Source: Olleya namhaensis (GTDB lineage: Bacteria > Bacteroidota > Bacteroidia > Flavobacteriales > Flavobacteriaceae). From it: a DNA stretch of 64,000 nt. Made by a program: the position numbers and the translations under genes. The stretch spans positions 124,001 to 188,000 of the forward strand of contig NZ_FORM01000004.1 of assembly GCF_900114005.1 (NCBI RefSeq). The letters run 5' to 3'. This document shows, piece after piece, positions 28,888 to 38,102 of the stretch. The first letter of the stretch is position 1, and each line of letters starts with the position of its first letter. The notes beneath the pieces were generated by a model, which worked only from the letters and a program-made list of their open reading frames with translations, did not search any database and was not told the origin of the DNA.

Positions 28888-30270
28888 ATGGTATTAAGTA
28901 ATTACACTAAAGAGTTTAAATACAACTGGCAGCTTGCAGCTCCGGTTATGTTGGGAATGCTTGGTCATACATTTGTCAGTTTTGTAGATAATATCATGGT
29001 TGGTCAAATGGGAACAGCAGAGTTAGCTGCTGTGTCATTAGGTAATAGTTTTATGTTTATTGCCATGTCAATTGGTATCGGGTTTAGCACTGCTATTACG
29101 CCTTTGGTGGCAGAAGCAGATAGTGCAAACGACTTTGATAAAGGTAAATCGGCATTTAAACACGGGTTGTTTTTGTGTACCGTTTTAGGGATTTTGTTAT
29201 TCTTATTAGTGTTTTTTGCTAAACCTTTAATGTATTTAATGAAGCAGCCTATTGAGGTTGTGGAGTTGGCTATTCCATATTTGGACTTAGTCGCGTTTTC
29301 ATTAATTCCATTAATTATATTTCAAGGGTTTAAACAGTTTAGTGATGGGTTGTCATTAACTAAATACCCAATGTATGCTACAATTTTAGCCAATTTAATA
29401 AACGTAGGATTAAACTACTTGCTAATCTTTGGTAAGTTTGGTTTCCCAGAAATGGGAATAATCGGTGCAGCTTACGGAACGCTGGTATCGCGTATTATAA
29501 TGGTAATCTATTTATGGTGGTTGTTAAAAGGACGCGCTAAATCTAAAGACTACGTCACCAATATTAAATTTTTTGTATTAGATAAATTAATGCTTAAAAA
29601 AATTATAGGATTAGGAACGCCTAGTGCTATGCAAATGTTTTTTGAAGTAGCCATTTTTACTGCTGCCATTTGGCTTAGTGGATTATTAGGTAAAAACCCT
29701 CAAGCAGCCAATCAAGTGGCCTTAAACTTAAGTTCTATGACCTTTATGGTGGCAATGGGACTTAGTGTTGCTTCTATGATTAGGGTTGGTAACCAAAAAG
29801 GATTACATCAATATTTAGAGTTGCGTCGTATTGCGGTGTCCTTATTTTTAATGGGCTTTATTTTTGCAGTTATTTTCGCATCTTTATTCTTGATTTTTAA
29901 TCAATTTTTACCTTGTTTATATGTCGATTTTGATGATGTTGTAAACTTTAAGGACAATATGGAAGTGGTCACAATAGCTTCAAAATTGTTAATTGCAGCA
30001 GCAGTGTTTCAAATTAGTGATAGTTTGCAAGTTGTTGTTCTTGGAGCTTTAAGAGGACTTCAGGATGTTAAAATTCCAACTATAATTACATTTATCTCAT
30101 ACTGGTTAATTGGATTCCCAATCAGTTGGTATTTTGGTAAGGAAGACGCTTATGGTAGCTTTGGTATTTGGTTAGGATTACTAGCTGGTTTAACTTCTGC
30201 AGCTATTTTATTGTTTATACGTTTTAATTATCTAACTAAAAGGTTAATTTTGAACTCGGCTAATAACTAA
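28888..30270 (+). CDS. MATE-family multidrug/sodium efflux transporter
   Basis: This 460-residue protein has about twelve membrane helices arranged in two homologous halves, beginning with LAAPVMLGMLGHTFVSFVDNIMVG and a second-half partner near LGTPSAMQMFFEVAIFTAA, the hallmark of MATE exporters. It resembles NorM/YdhE-type cation-coupled antiporters of the inner membrane. The substrate is not predictable. It is probably co-transcribed with the downstream small gene and the PAP2 phosphatase. Confidence 0.93.
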   Translation: MVLSNYTKEFKYNWQLAAPVMLGMLGHTFVSFVDNIMVGQMGTAELAAVSLGNSFMFIAMSIGIGFSTAITPLVAEADSANDFDKGKSAFKHGLFLCTVLGILLFLLVFFAKPLMYLMKQPIEVVELAIPYLDLVAFSLIPLIIFQGFKQFSDGLSLTKYPMYATILANLINVGLNYLLIFGKFGFPEMGIIGAAYGTLVSRIIMVIYLWWLLKGRAKSKDYVTNIKFFVLDKLMLKKIIGLGTPSAMQMFFEVAIFTAAIWLSGLLGKNPQAANQVALNLSSMTFMVAMGLSVASMIRVGNQKGLHQYLELRRIAVSLFLMGFIFAVIFASLFLIFNQFLPCLYVDFDDVVNFKDNMEVVTIASKLLIAAAVFQISDSLQVVVLGALRGLQDVKIPTIITFISYWLIGFPISWYFGKEDAYGSFGIWLGLLAGLTSAAILLFIRFNYLTKRLILNSANN

Positions 30271-30298
30271 CAGCCAAATGCTAAAAGCTAAATACAAC

Positions 30299-30526
30299 AT
30301 GGAACTACCAAAATACATATTAGGCGATAATACAGATTTACCAAATGCAATTTTTGTAATTCATACTGAGTTTCCTAGATTTATTATCAATCTAGAAGAT
30401 GACGAAGTGGAATGGTTTGAAGATTTTGACCAACACGACGAAAAAGAATTAGAAATGGAGACTGAAAATCTAATCAAAGAAGCAACTGCTTTTTATGATA
30501 GAGAAGTAGCACGATACGACGAGTAA
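30299..30526 (+). CDS. Conserved small acidic protein of unknown function
   Basis: This 75-residue protein begins MELPKYILGDNTDLPNAIFV and is rich in Asp and Glu (LEDDEVEWFEDFDQHDEKELEMETENL). I recall similar short proteins beside PAP2 genes in flavobacteria. An ATG seven codons upstream (30278) could also be used; the ATG at 30299 starts the conserved part. It is cytoplasmic, has no known motif and precedes the PAP2 gene by four bases, implying coupled translation. Confidence 0.78.
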   Translation: MELPKYILGDNTDLPNAIFVIHTEFPRFIINLEDDEVEWFEDFDQHDEKELEMETENLIKEATAFYDREVARYDE

Positions 30527-30530
30527 TTAT

Positions 30531-31106
30531 ATGTTAGACCAATTAGTACAATACGATAAAGAGCTTTTTTTATTTTTAAACGGATTAGGATCTACCACTT
30601 GGGATGGTTTCTGGATGTTTTATACAGATAAAGTTCATTGGATTCCGTTTTACGGAATCTTAGCCTATTTTATGTACAAACGGTCTAATACAAAAATGTT
30701 TGTATTAACGGTTGTAGTTATTGCTTTAATGATTTTATTTACAGACCAAATTACAAACCTTTTCAAAAAAGTATTGGTAAGACGTCCTAGACCTTGTCAT
30801 GAAGACGATCTTATTCAGGTCATGCGCTTAGTTAAGTCGTCCTGTGGTGGTGCTTTTGGGTACTTTTCTGGTCATGCCAGTAATAGTATGGCAGTTGCTA
30901 TTTTTTCTGGATTAGTATTACGCTATAAATACAAGTATTTAATATATTTCTTGATAGTTTGGGCAATAGTAATGGCTTACAGCAGAGTGTATATTGGAGT
31001 ACATTATCCTTTAGATATATTAAGCGGAATGTTATTTGGTGCCTTTTCTGGAGTCTTGTTTTACAAGTTAGATAAGTACTTTCAATCTAGATTTCAGTTA
31101 AAATAA
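30531..31106 (+). CDS. PAP2-family membrane phosphatase
   Basis: This 191-residue integral membrane phosphatase has all three PAP2 motifs: KX6RP at residues 80-88, PSGH-type FSGH with SGH at 113-115, and SRX5H at 151-158 (SRVYIGVH). About five membrane helices are visible. Members dephosphorylate undecaprenyl diphosphate, phosphatidate/PGP or lipid A. It ends one base from the convergent GT39 gene of the glycosyltransferase cassette, so a role in lipid A or lipid carrier metabolism is attractive but inferred. Confidence 0.92.
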   Translation: MLDQLVQYDKELFLFLNGLGSTTWDGFWMFYTDKVHWIPFYGILAYFMYKRSNTKMFVLTVVVIALMILFTDQITNLFKKVLVRRPRPCHEDDLIQVMRLVKSSCGGAFGYFSGHASNSMAVAIFSGLVLRYKYKYLIYFLIVWAIVMAYSRVYIGVHYPLDILSGMLFGAFSGVLFYKLDKYFQSRFQLK

Positions 31107-31107
31107 A

Positions 31108-32742
31108 TTACTTCTTTTTAAGATAATAATACTTAGCAATCAGTCGGTCTTTATACTGTTTGCTATCTGGCGCGCTTTCATTTAAATCGTAAGTTGTCTG
31201 TTGTGTAATAGTATAAATTTTACTTATCGCCTCTAAATCCTTTTGACTCATATAATCAGATAGGACAGCAAATTCATTCTCTAAAGGAAAATTAAAAGTA
31301 GTCTTGTCTTTAGAGATCTTCGGGATCTTTTCGCCATATTGCCATATTACTTCAGGCGCAATATTATTGATAATATAAAGTTTGGTATTTGTGTTTTTGG
31401 TTTCTTTTAAAAGCTCAGAAATTGGCTTAAAATTGTCACTAGTAAAGCTTTTTGTTAACGGTAAACCGAAAAGAAAGATAGCTGCAAAAAACGCAGTGGT
31501 TAATAAGAAAACTGATTTAATCTCTTTTTTTATTAGTTGTGATAGTATTGCTAAACCTAACACAAAAACAACTATAGCAAATAGGATAAACTGAAACAGG
31601 TTAGTATTTAATTGATCAGCAAATTTAAAATACACTAAAAAAGGAGCTACAATACCAACTAGAGCAATTAAACCAAAGTTAAAATACACAGGAATAGTTT
31701 CACGCTTATCTTCTAGAGTTTTAAACTTACGAATTAAATACTCGATATAAAACCCAATATTTAAAGCCAACGGAATTAAAACAGGCATTAAATAACGTGA
31801 TTTTTTCTCAGGGATTACAGATAATAGTACAACTGCAAAAAGTGTCCAAAATAGCGTGAATTTGTAAGCTTTCAAGTTTATAACTCTTGTCTTTAAATAA
31901 GGGTATAATAAACTTATAAAAGCAGGAATAGTCCATAACCCACTTTGTGTAAAAAAGCTCCAATAGTAATAAAATGGTCTAACATTATAACTAGTCCAAT
32001 TTCCTGTTTCTTTACTTGTAATAGCAGCAAATGTTGTCGGATCTTCAAGTCTGACATAAAAGTACCACCAACCACCAATAACAATGGCTATTGCAAGTGT
32101 AGTTATAATAGGTAATATTTTTGTTTTGATGTTTTTATATTTAAAACTGAAACCATAGGCTAATAAAAACGGTAATAATAACGCGTAAAAGCTAACAGGA
32201 CCTTTACTTAATATAGAGCATCCAATAAATAGTGCTGCAAATAAGACGTGTTTCCAATTGGTGCTTTCAGATTTAAAAAAGGTAAATAAGTAGTATATGG
32301 CTATCATCATAAAGCCATGTGTAAAAATATCCCATGGGGCTTCAATAGTGATACCAATAATATAAAATGATGTGATTAATATTAGGGTGTTTATTATACT
32401 ATGCGTCTTGTTTTGTAATATAGATTCTGATAGTTTAAAACTAAAAACAGCTAATACCATAATCATTAGTATAGCAGGTAGACGCATTCCAAAGATACTC
32501 TTTACTCCAAAAAGTAGTCCTGAAAAAGCAGTCAGCCATGTTGGTAATGGTGGTTTTTCATAACGTGCTTCGCCATTCATGGTGGTTAATAGCCAGTTAT
32601 TATCCTGTATCATTTCTCTTGCAGTAATAAAATTACGTGCTTCCATGATTGTTACTTGTATGGTTTCTAAGTTTGGTAATAACATAATTGCTATAATCAA
32701 ACAAATAATAGTAAGCGGATAATCTTTAAATAGCTTAGGCAT
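31108..32742 (-). CDS. ArnT-like GT39-family membrane glycosyltransferase
   Basis: This 544-residue polytopic protein has the ArnT/PMT-type N-terminal loop: Glu34 and Arg36 in MEARNFITAREM, NGEARYEKPPLP at 56-67 and WLTAFSGLLFG. About ten to twelve helices precede a C-terminal periplasmic domain (from about 430). These enzymes move a sugar from a polyprenyl phosphate to lipid A or protein outside the membrane. Its start overlaps the LAB_N gene stop by eight bases; it is the last gene of a three-gene operon (GT2, LAB_N, GT39). Confidence 0.9.
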   Translation of the reverse strand: MPKLFKDYPLTIICLIIAIMLLPNLETIQVTIMEARNFITAREMIQDNNWLLTTMNGEARYEKPPLPTWLTAFSGLLFGVKSIFGMRLPAILMIMVLAVFSFKLSESILQNKTHSIINTLILITSFYIIGITIEAPWDIFTHGFMMIAIYYLFTFFKSESTNWKHVLFAALFIGCSILSKGPVSFYALLLPFLLAYGFSFKYKNIKTKILPIITTLAIAIVIGGWWYFYVRLEDPTTFAAITSKETGNWTSYNVRPFYYYWSFFTQSGLWTIPAFISLLYPYLKTRVINLKAYKFTLFWTLFAVVLLSVIPEKKSRYLMPVLIPLALNIGFYIEYLIRKFKTLEDKRETIPVYFNFGLIALVGIVAPFLVYFKFADQLNTNLFQFILFAIVVFVLGLAILSQLIKKEIKSVFLLTTAFFAAIFLFGLPLTKSFTSDNFKPISELLKETKNTNTKLYIINNIAPEVIWQYGEKIPKISKDKTTFNFPLENEFAVLSDYMSQKDLEAISKIYTITQQTTYDLNESAPDSKQYKDRLIAKYYYLKKK

Positions 32743-33358
32743 TTTGTTGTTTTAAAATTAACAAATTTCTGACGTAAATAACCGCTCCTAAGGAGTGTCC
32801 CACTAGCAGTACATAGTCTACTCTAAAAATAGCGTAGGTTAAAATTAATAGGGATCCTATTAGGCTTAACGCCCAAAACCCAAGAGGTAAAGACGATTCT
32901 TTGTTTTTTTCAGAATATAGCCATTGGTATACAAAACGTAATGTAAATACTATTTGAGAAACTATCCCTAATACTAATAACCATAATGGGATGGCTTGGT
33001 TTTTAAATAACTTAACCGTATCAATAGCGTTGTTGTTAAAATAGAAAACGGTAATAAAAACAGGCATTAATAGTAAAATCCATCTGATGCCAGCCGGAAA
33101 TGTTTTCCATTGGTTTTGCAACTGTAAATTTCTAATGTAGATATAATAGGTAAGACCTTGACCTAACATAATTGCAAAGTCATCACGTAAATACCCATAA
33201 ATAAATAGTAAAAACGAAGCGATTAAACTTAGCGTCCAAAATAAGGTTGGCGTAATTACTCGTTTTTGTTTCTCGCTAGTAATCCATTGGATTATTAAAC
33301 GAGACGAGAATAAGGTTTGCGCCAAAAAACCAATGCTAAGTATAATCCAGTTGCTCAT
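32735..33358 (-). CDS. Tandem LAB_N (lipid A biosynthesis N-terminal) membrane protein
   Basis: This 207-residue protein contains two copies of the LAB_N domain. Residues 20-30 (RLIIQWITSEK) match 141-151 (RFVYQWLYSEK); 40-48 (FWTLSLIAS) match 161-169 (FWALSLIGS); 73-78 (IYIRNL) match 194-199 (IYVRNL), all offset by 121. Three helices, one linker helix (about 92-108) and three helices give a 3-1-3 layout like SWEET/PQ-loop carriers, the clan to which LAB_N has been assigned. It is not a lipid-A-disaccharide synthase despite the domain name. Start and stop overlap both neighbours. Confidence 0.9.
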   Translation of the reverse strand: MSNWIILSIGFLAQTLFSSRLIIQWITSEKQKRVITPTLFWTLSLIASFLLFIYGYLRDDFAIMLGQGLTYYIYIRNLQLQNQWKTFPAGIRWILLLMPVFITVFYFNNNAIDTVKLFKNQAIPLWLLVLGIVSQIVFTLRFVYQWLYSEKNKESSLPLGFWALSLIGSLLILTYAIFRVDYVLLVGHSLGAVIYVRNLLILKQQNA

Positions 33359-34071
33359 TATTTTTTCTTAGCGACTTCGTAATTAATGTACTTTTTCTTC
33401 ATCCATAAATACGCAAAACAGTCCATTAAAGGTCCTAAAAGCCTATTCCAAACCCCAAATTTTGCTTCTCCAGCAACTCTTGGAAAGTGCTGTACCGTTA
33501 TTTGCTTAGTTGTTCCGTTTTGTAACATGATCATAGCTGGTAAAAAACGGTGCAACCCTTTAAACATTGGGATACGTTTAGCATAATCTGTTTTGATAAC
33601 TTTTAAAGGACAACCTGTGTCATCCATTCCATCTTTTGTAAAAGCACGTCTAATACCATTTGCAATTTTAGACGACATGTTTTTTACAAAACTATCTTTT
33701 CGGTTAGAGCGGACACCAGTAACTAAATCAAATTCACCAATATGTGCTAGTAGTAGATTAAAGTCTTCAGGAGCTGTTTGTAAGTCTGAGTCAATATACC
33801 CAACTAACTCCGTTGTAGTATAGTCAAAACCAGCTTTTATTGCAGCACTTAAACCACGATTTTCTTTAAATAATATGTAGTCAAAAGCATCATGTCTGCT
33901 GCAAATAGCTTCGATTAATGCTTGACTTTTATCTTTTGAGCCATCATTAACAAATAATATTTTAGTTGTTTTTGTTGCTATTTGCGTGTAAGCTAATAAC
34001 TCCTTTTCAACTCTTAATAAATTATCTTCCTCGTTATATACAGGAACAATGATGGTAAACTGGTAATTCAT
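33358..34071 (-). CDS. GT2-family polyprenyl-phosphate sugar synthase (DPM1/ArnC-like)
   Basis: This 237-residue GT-A fold glycosyltransferase has IIVPVYNEEDNL at the start, VNDGSKDKS (41-49) and the metal-binding Asp94-Ser-Asp96. It lacks the C-terminal membrane helices of ArnC or GtrB and so resembles soluble dolichyl-phosphate mannose synthase-like enzymes. It probably makes a polyprenyl-phosphate sugar used by the downstream GT39 enzyme. Its stop overlaps the LAB_N start by one base (33358). It is the first gene of the operon and is divergent from the epimerase gene. Confidence 0.9.
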   Translation of the reverse strand: MNYQFTIIVPVYNEEDNLLRVEKELLAYTQIATKTTKILFVNDGSKDKSQALIEAICSRHDAFDYILFKENRGLSAAIKAGFDYTTTELVGYIDSDLQTAPEDFNLLLAHIGEFDLVTGVRSNRKDSFVKNMSSKIANGIRRAFTKDGMDDTGCPLKVIKTDYAKRIPMFKGLHRFLPAMIMLQNGTTKQITVQHFPRVAGEAKFGVWNRLLGPLMDCFAYLWMKKKYINYEVAKKK

Positions 34072-34165
34072 AAACCTATTTTAGTGCTACAAATGTATTG
34101 TTTTTTAGATAATTGAAATCGGTATCGAAAAAAAATATGTTTCTTTGTAGTATACAAATGCACTT

Positions 34166-35110
34166 ATGAAGATTTTAGTTACTGGAGCAGCAGGTTTTAT
34201 AGGCTCTCACACATGCGAACGTTTACACGATTTAGGTCATGATGTTGTTGGTTTAGATAATTTTAATGATTATTATAGCTTAGCGCTGAAAACCTTAAAC
34301 GAAAAGGCACTTTTAGAAAAAGGAATCAAGATTATTAAGACCGATTTAAGAGCTGATAATTTAGCTGAAGCTTTACCAAAAGATATTAATTATATTTTTC
34401 ATTTTGCTGCACAGCCAGGTATTTCGGCAAGTTCAACTTTTGAAGATTATTTTACTAATAATATTATTGCAACTAAAAACTTAATTGATTACGCTTTAGA
34501 GTGTTCTAACTTGGAGTTGTTTGTAAATATTGGGACGTCTTCAATTTATGGCTTGGAAGCAACTTTTCCAGAAACTAAAGCACCAGAACCAGCATCGCAT
34601 TATGGGGTTACTAAATTAGCAGCAGAGCAACTTGTATTACAAAAAAGTAGAGAGAAACTATTTAAAAGCTGTACTCTGCGTTTATATTCTGTGATTGGAC
34701 CAAGAGAACGTCCAGAGAAAATGTACACCAAATTAATAGCGTGTGCATACAATGGAGAGGCTTTCCCGTTATACGAAGGAAGTGCGACACATTTACGTAG
34801 TTTTACCTATGTTGGAGATATCGTGGATGGTATTGTTAGTGTTGTTGGTAATGACACTAAAGTAGATGGCGAAATTATTAATCTTGGTACAGAAGTAGAG
34901 CATACCACACAAGATGGTATTGAGGCGGTTGAGCAAGTTATTGGGCAGTCTATAAAAATTGATCACGTAAAAGCTAGAGTTGGAGATCAATTACGTACTA
35001 AAGCTAATATTGATAAAGCTAGAAAATTGTTAAATTATAATCCGCAGACTACTTTATTACAAGGTGTTAAAGCTCAAGTAGAATGGTACAAGACTAATTT
35101 TGTAGCGTAA
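34166..35110 (+). CDS. NAD-dependent sugar-nucleotide epimerase/dehydratase
   Basis: This 314-residue extended short-chain dehydrogenase has the NAD loop GAAGFIGSHT (7-16), the active-site Tyr146-x-x-x-Lys150 (YGVTK) and Ser125/126. Its overall pattern (YYSLALK insertion, RPEKMYTK, then RSFTYVGDIVDGIV) is closest to UDP-glucuronate/UDP-galacturonate 4-epimerases, but substrate is not proven. It is divergent from the GT2 gene by 94 bases and could supply the sugar used by that cassette. Confidence 0.9.
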   Translation: MKILVTGAAGFIGSHTCERLHDLGHDVVGLDNFNDYYSLALKTLNEKALLEKGIKIIKTDLRADNLAEALPKDINYIFHFAAQPGISASSTFEDYFTNNIIATKNLIDYALECSNLELFVNIGTSSIYGLEATFPETKAPEPASHYGVTKLAAEQLVLQKSREKLFKSCTLRLYSVIGPRERPEKMYTKLIACAYNGEAFPLYEGSATHLRSFTYVGDIVDGIVSVVGNDTKVDGEIINLGTEVEHTTQDGIEAVEQVIGQSIKIDHVKARVGDQLRTKANIDKARKLLNYNPQTTLLQGVKAQVEWYKTNFVA

Positions 35111-35114
35111 TATT

Positions 35115-36329
35115 TTAAATACTAGTAGGCAAAGCAAATGAGAATTGACTTCCTTTATTTACATTACTTTCAACCCAAATTGTTCCATTAAGTTTTTCAA
35201 CCAATTCTTTGCAAAGAATTAGTCCTAATCCCGATCCTTGTTCGTTAGCAGTGCCTGGTAAAACAGTGGTATTGGAGAGTTCAAAAATAGTATTAATGCT
35301 TTCTTTACTGATTCCGACACCGTTATCAGAAACACAAATTTCAATTAACTCTTTATTAGTAGTAACTGTAATGTCTATTTTACCTCCTTTATTAGTGAAT
35401 TTAATAGCATTAGAAATTAGATTTCTTAAAATGGTTTGTAGGATATTTTTATCAGTATATAACTCAATTTTGTCAGTGGGTTCATAGTTTAAAGAAATGT
35501 GCTTAACTTTTGAAAGAGATTTTTTAAGCACTATTACTTCCTGTATAACTTCTGATAGTAAAAGCTTCTCTGGCTTTAAACTAAGTTCTTTAGTTTGTGA
35601 TTTTGCCCAACTTAAAAGGTTGTCAAGCAGAATTAAAGTGTTTTTAGCTAAAGTGTCTATTAATCCAATATATTCTTTAGATTCTTCATCTTCTGTAGTG
35701 CTTAAATTTTCAATAAGTAGTTCTGAAAAACCTGTTATACCATAAAAAGGGCTTCTTAAATCGTGCGCTATGATTGAAAATAATTTATCCTTAGTATTAT
35801 TGAGTATTTTTAATTGTTGTTGGCTTTCTTTTATTACCTCTTCATTTTTTTTGCGTTCAGTAATGTCGGTGGATAAGCCACAAAGACCAACAATTTTACT
35901 GTTGTTGTTTTTATCAAAAAGCGGAGTTTTTATTTCTAAAAACACTATTCTGTTACCGTCATTGTCTTTGGATTCTACTTCAAAATTAGTGTTTTCTCCA
36001 AGTTCTAAAATACGCCTATCAATCTGTGATAATTGTTCACAGGTGTCTTTTGGAAAATAGTTTAAATCACTACTTCCTTGTAACTCTTCTGCTGTACAAT
36101 TAAATAATTTGAGTGTTTTTTTATTAGCGTACAAATACTTCCTTTCTGTATCTTTTATGTAAATACAAGTATCTAAATGGTCTAAAGTTGATTGTAAATA
36201 GCTGATTCTAACTTCTGCTTTTTTATTTTCAAGTGTAGCTTGTTCTAGAGCATTTTTAGTTTTATTCAGGTCTATTTGTAAACGGTCATTCTGCTTCTTT
36301 AACTCCGCATAAGTAGGCTCCATAGTCAT
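35115..36329 (-). CDS. Cytoplasmic PAS-domain sensor histidine kinase
   Basis: This 404-residue kinase has an N-terminal coiled coil (about 5-45), one PAS domain with PAC motif (about 45-160), a HisKA dimerisation domain with the phosphoacceptor His189 in FSIIAHDLRSP, and a HATPase_c domain with NLISNAIKF, DNGVGIS and GSGLGL. There is no membrane segment, so the signal is internal. No response regulator is adjacent, and it is an orphan. A second ATG two codons in is an alternative start. Confidence 0.93.
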   Translation of the reverse strand: MTMEPTYAELKKQNDRLQIDLNKTKNALEQATLENKKAEVRISYLQSTLDHLDTCIYIKDTERKYLYANKKTLKLFNCTAEELQGSSDLNYFPKDTCEQLSQIDRRILELGENTNFEVESKDNDGNRIVFLEIKTPLFDKNNNSKIVGLCGLSTDITERKKNEEVIKESQQQLKILNNTKDKLFSIIAHDLRSPFYGITGFSELLIENLSTTEDEESKEYIGLIDTLAKNTLILLDNLLSWAKSQTKELSLKPEKLLLSEVIQEVIVLKKSLSKVKHISLNYEPTDKIELYTDKNILQTILRNLISNAIKFTNKGGKIDITVTTNKELIEICVSDNGVGISKESINTIFELSNTTVLPGTANEQGSGLGLILCKELVEKLNGTIWVESNVNKGSQFSFALPTSI

Positions 36330-36403
36330 TTATTATATTAGCTAACAATTAAGCTTTTGAAAATAATTAATAAAAGACGGCTTAATTTTTAATAGCGAAA
36401 AAC

Positions 36404-36432
36404 AAAGTTAACATATTTTTAACAAAGTCAAG
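36404..36432 (-). promoter_or_regulatory. Promoter for the orphan histidine kinase
   Basis: Read on the minus strand: TTG (36432-36430), an 18-base spacer, then TAACTTTG (36411-36404). This is a good match to the Bacteroidota consensus and gives a leader of about 70 bases before the kinase start. Confidence 0.65.
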
Positions 36433-36574
36433 TTGTGGTAAATAATACTGTTAGTAGTTAGCTTTTGTATTGATACATTCAAGTAGAAGTTTTAGAACGT
36501 ATTACTGCTTCAATAAATTTTGACGTGTTTTAGAGCTTGTAAAACATGGCGTTAAAGTGTATTTGTAAACTATT

Positions 36575-37456
36575 TTATTGATTAATAGTGTAAACGACTT
36601 CATTGTTGGAGTTAAAGTAATTCATTAATAAATTTACACTGGAATAGTTGAATACAAACTCGGTCCAAAATTCTTGATTATAAATATTATTTTCATTTTT
36701 TTCAAGCACTTTAATAACATTATTTTCTGACAGATAAGCAGGTCCAATATAGGGCATAAAAACGGATGTGGCTATAAACACATCTTTAAAAGGATTTGGA
36801 TTGGAATCGTAGGTATATTTATAAGTATAATGCGTGTTTGTGCTAATCTGTTCAACTTCTGTTACATTGGTGAATGTTTGGTTGTATGTAAATTTTTGAA
36901 GATTAAAACTAGGCTCAGAACCTTGTCCACGGTGGTCATTATATATTTCTTTTATTTTTCCATTAGGATAATATCCGAAATAATTTTCTTCAACGAAATA
37001 ATCATTATCCATAAAAATACTTTTTAATAATCCTGCGTTGTTATAATTAAACGTGTAAGTTTTAATAACCTCATATTCATTACAAAAGTTCTTACGTGTA
37101 GAAACGACTTTGTCAATTAGGTTTAGAGAATTATATGAAAAGTCATATATGTTTTGTTCGCAGCCTTGGTAATGTGGTAAATAAAATACCATTTTAGAAA
37201 GTGTGTTTGTGTTTTCTAGATATTCAAATTCCCATTTTCTATATGTATTTCCATAGCTAACTAATAAAATAGAATGTATTGAGTTTTTGAGTTCTGCTTT
37301 TGAAAGTTCATTTAAAATTATATTTGGTTCATCCAATTCAAAACCCAAATCTACGTGTGCTAATGGACTATTTTCTATTTCTGTATATTCGTAGCCATCA
37401 TCTTTATTACAACTGATAAATATAGTCAGAATCAGTATTATCAGAATATTTTTCAT
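36575..37456 (-). CDS. Hypothetical lipoprotein
   Basis: This 293-residue protein has a lipobox ending at Cys16 (IFISCNKDD). The mature part has aromatic, beta-rich repeats such as YDFSYNSLNLIDKV, FNYNNAGLLKSI and YGYYPNGKIKEI, a layout seen in flavobacterial lipoproteins with RHS/YD-like or hairpin-repeat folds. I do not recognise a named family and cannot assign a function. It is monocistronic. Confidence 0.78.
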   Translation of the reverse strand: MKNILIILILTIFISCNKDDGYEYTEIENSPLAHVDLGFELDEPNIILNELSKAELKNSIHSILLVSYGNTYRKWEFEYLENTNTLSKMVFYLPHYQGCEQNIYDFSYNSLNLIDKVVSTRKNFCNEYEVIKTYTFNYNNAGLLKSIFMDNDYFVEENYFGYYPNGKIKEIYNDHRGQGSEPSFNLQKFTYNQTFTNVTEVEQISTNTHYTYKYTYDSNPNPFKDVFIATSVFMPYIGPAYLSENNVIKVLEKNENNIYNQEFWTEFVFNYSSVNLLMNYFNSNNEVVYTINQ

Positions 37457-37557
37457 GGGGGTTAGGTTACTTGTGTATGATTAGACGCTAATTCTAATGC
37501 CTAAATTAGTAAATTAAAACCGAATAGATGTTTTGTAAGTGTTATATTATCAGTTGA

Positions 37558-38040
37558 TTAAAGTGATGGGCTGTAATATAGTCCTTTGATGTTAGGGGAA
37601 GAGTACAAGCTTCTTATAGAATCTTCTTCAAAGTAAATAATTGGTCCATCACCCGCTGCTATTCCAGTTGCGTGTTCATATATACCACGTTGAGAATAGT
37701 TCTCTTTTAATTGCAAATTATAGTAGCTTCCAAGTTCAATTTTTTTCCATTTGGATTTAATCAAATCACTTTTTTTGGATAGTATTTTATAATATTTATC
37801 TGCTTTAAAAGCATACATCATATAGCTGTTGTCTATAGAATCAATTTTTAACACTTTAAATTTTTGATTTAAACTATCTGGAATAATTAATTTAGATGTG
37901 GTTAGACTTTTAATATCTTTTACTTTAGTGTGTATCTCTAACGAATCCTCTTTTTTGTTTTCAGTTGTGTTACCACAAGAATGTAATAAAAAAATGAAAT
38001 TAATTATTAGAATAAATAGTTTTAAAGGACTTTTTTTCAA
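37558..38040 (-). CDS. Hypothetical lipoprotein
   Basis: This 160-residue protein has a lipoprotein signal (FLLHSCGN, Cys22) followed by a lysine-rich linker (TTENKKEDS) and a small beta-rich domain. There is no recognisable domain. It is separated from its minus-strand neighbour by about 100 bases and is probably expressed independently. Composition is normal for this genome. Confidence 0.72.
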   Translation of the reverse strand: MKKSPLKLFILIINFIFLLHSCGNTTENKKEDSLEIHTKVKDIKSLTTSKLIIPDSLNQKFKVLKIDSIDNSYMMYAFKADKYYKILSKKSDLIKSKWKKIELGSYYNLQLKENYSQRGIYEHATGIAAGDGPIIYFEEDSIRSLYSSPNIKGLYYSPSL

Positions 38041-38102
38041 GTTGTCGATGGTTTTTATTAGATTAGTTTTAGCGTTAAACTTCTAATTTATACAGCAAAA
38101 AA

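Noticed and set aside
32372-32563. Plus-strand frames inside the GT39, LAB_N and GT2 genes
   Set aside because: The minus-strand genes show clear families and stop/start overlaps; the opposite frames show no domain.
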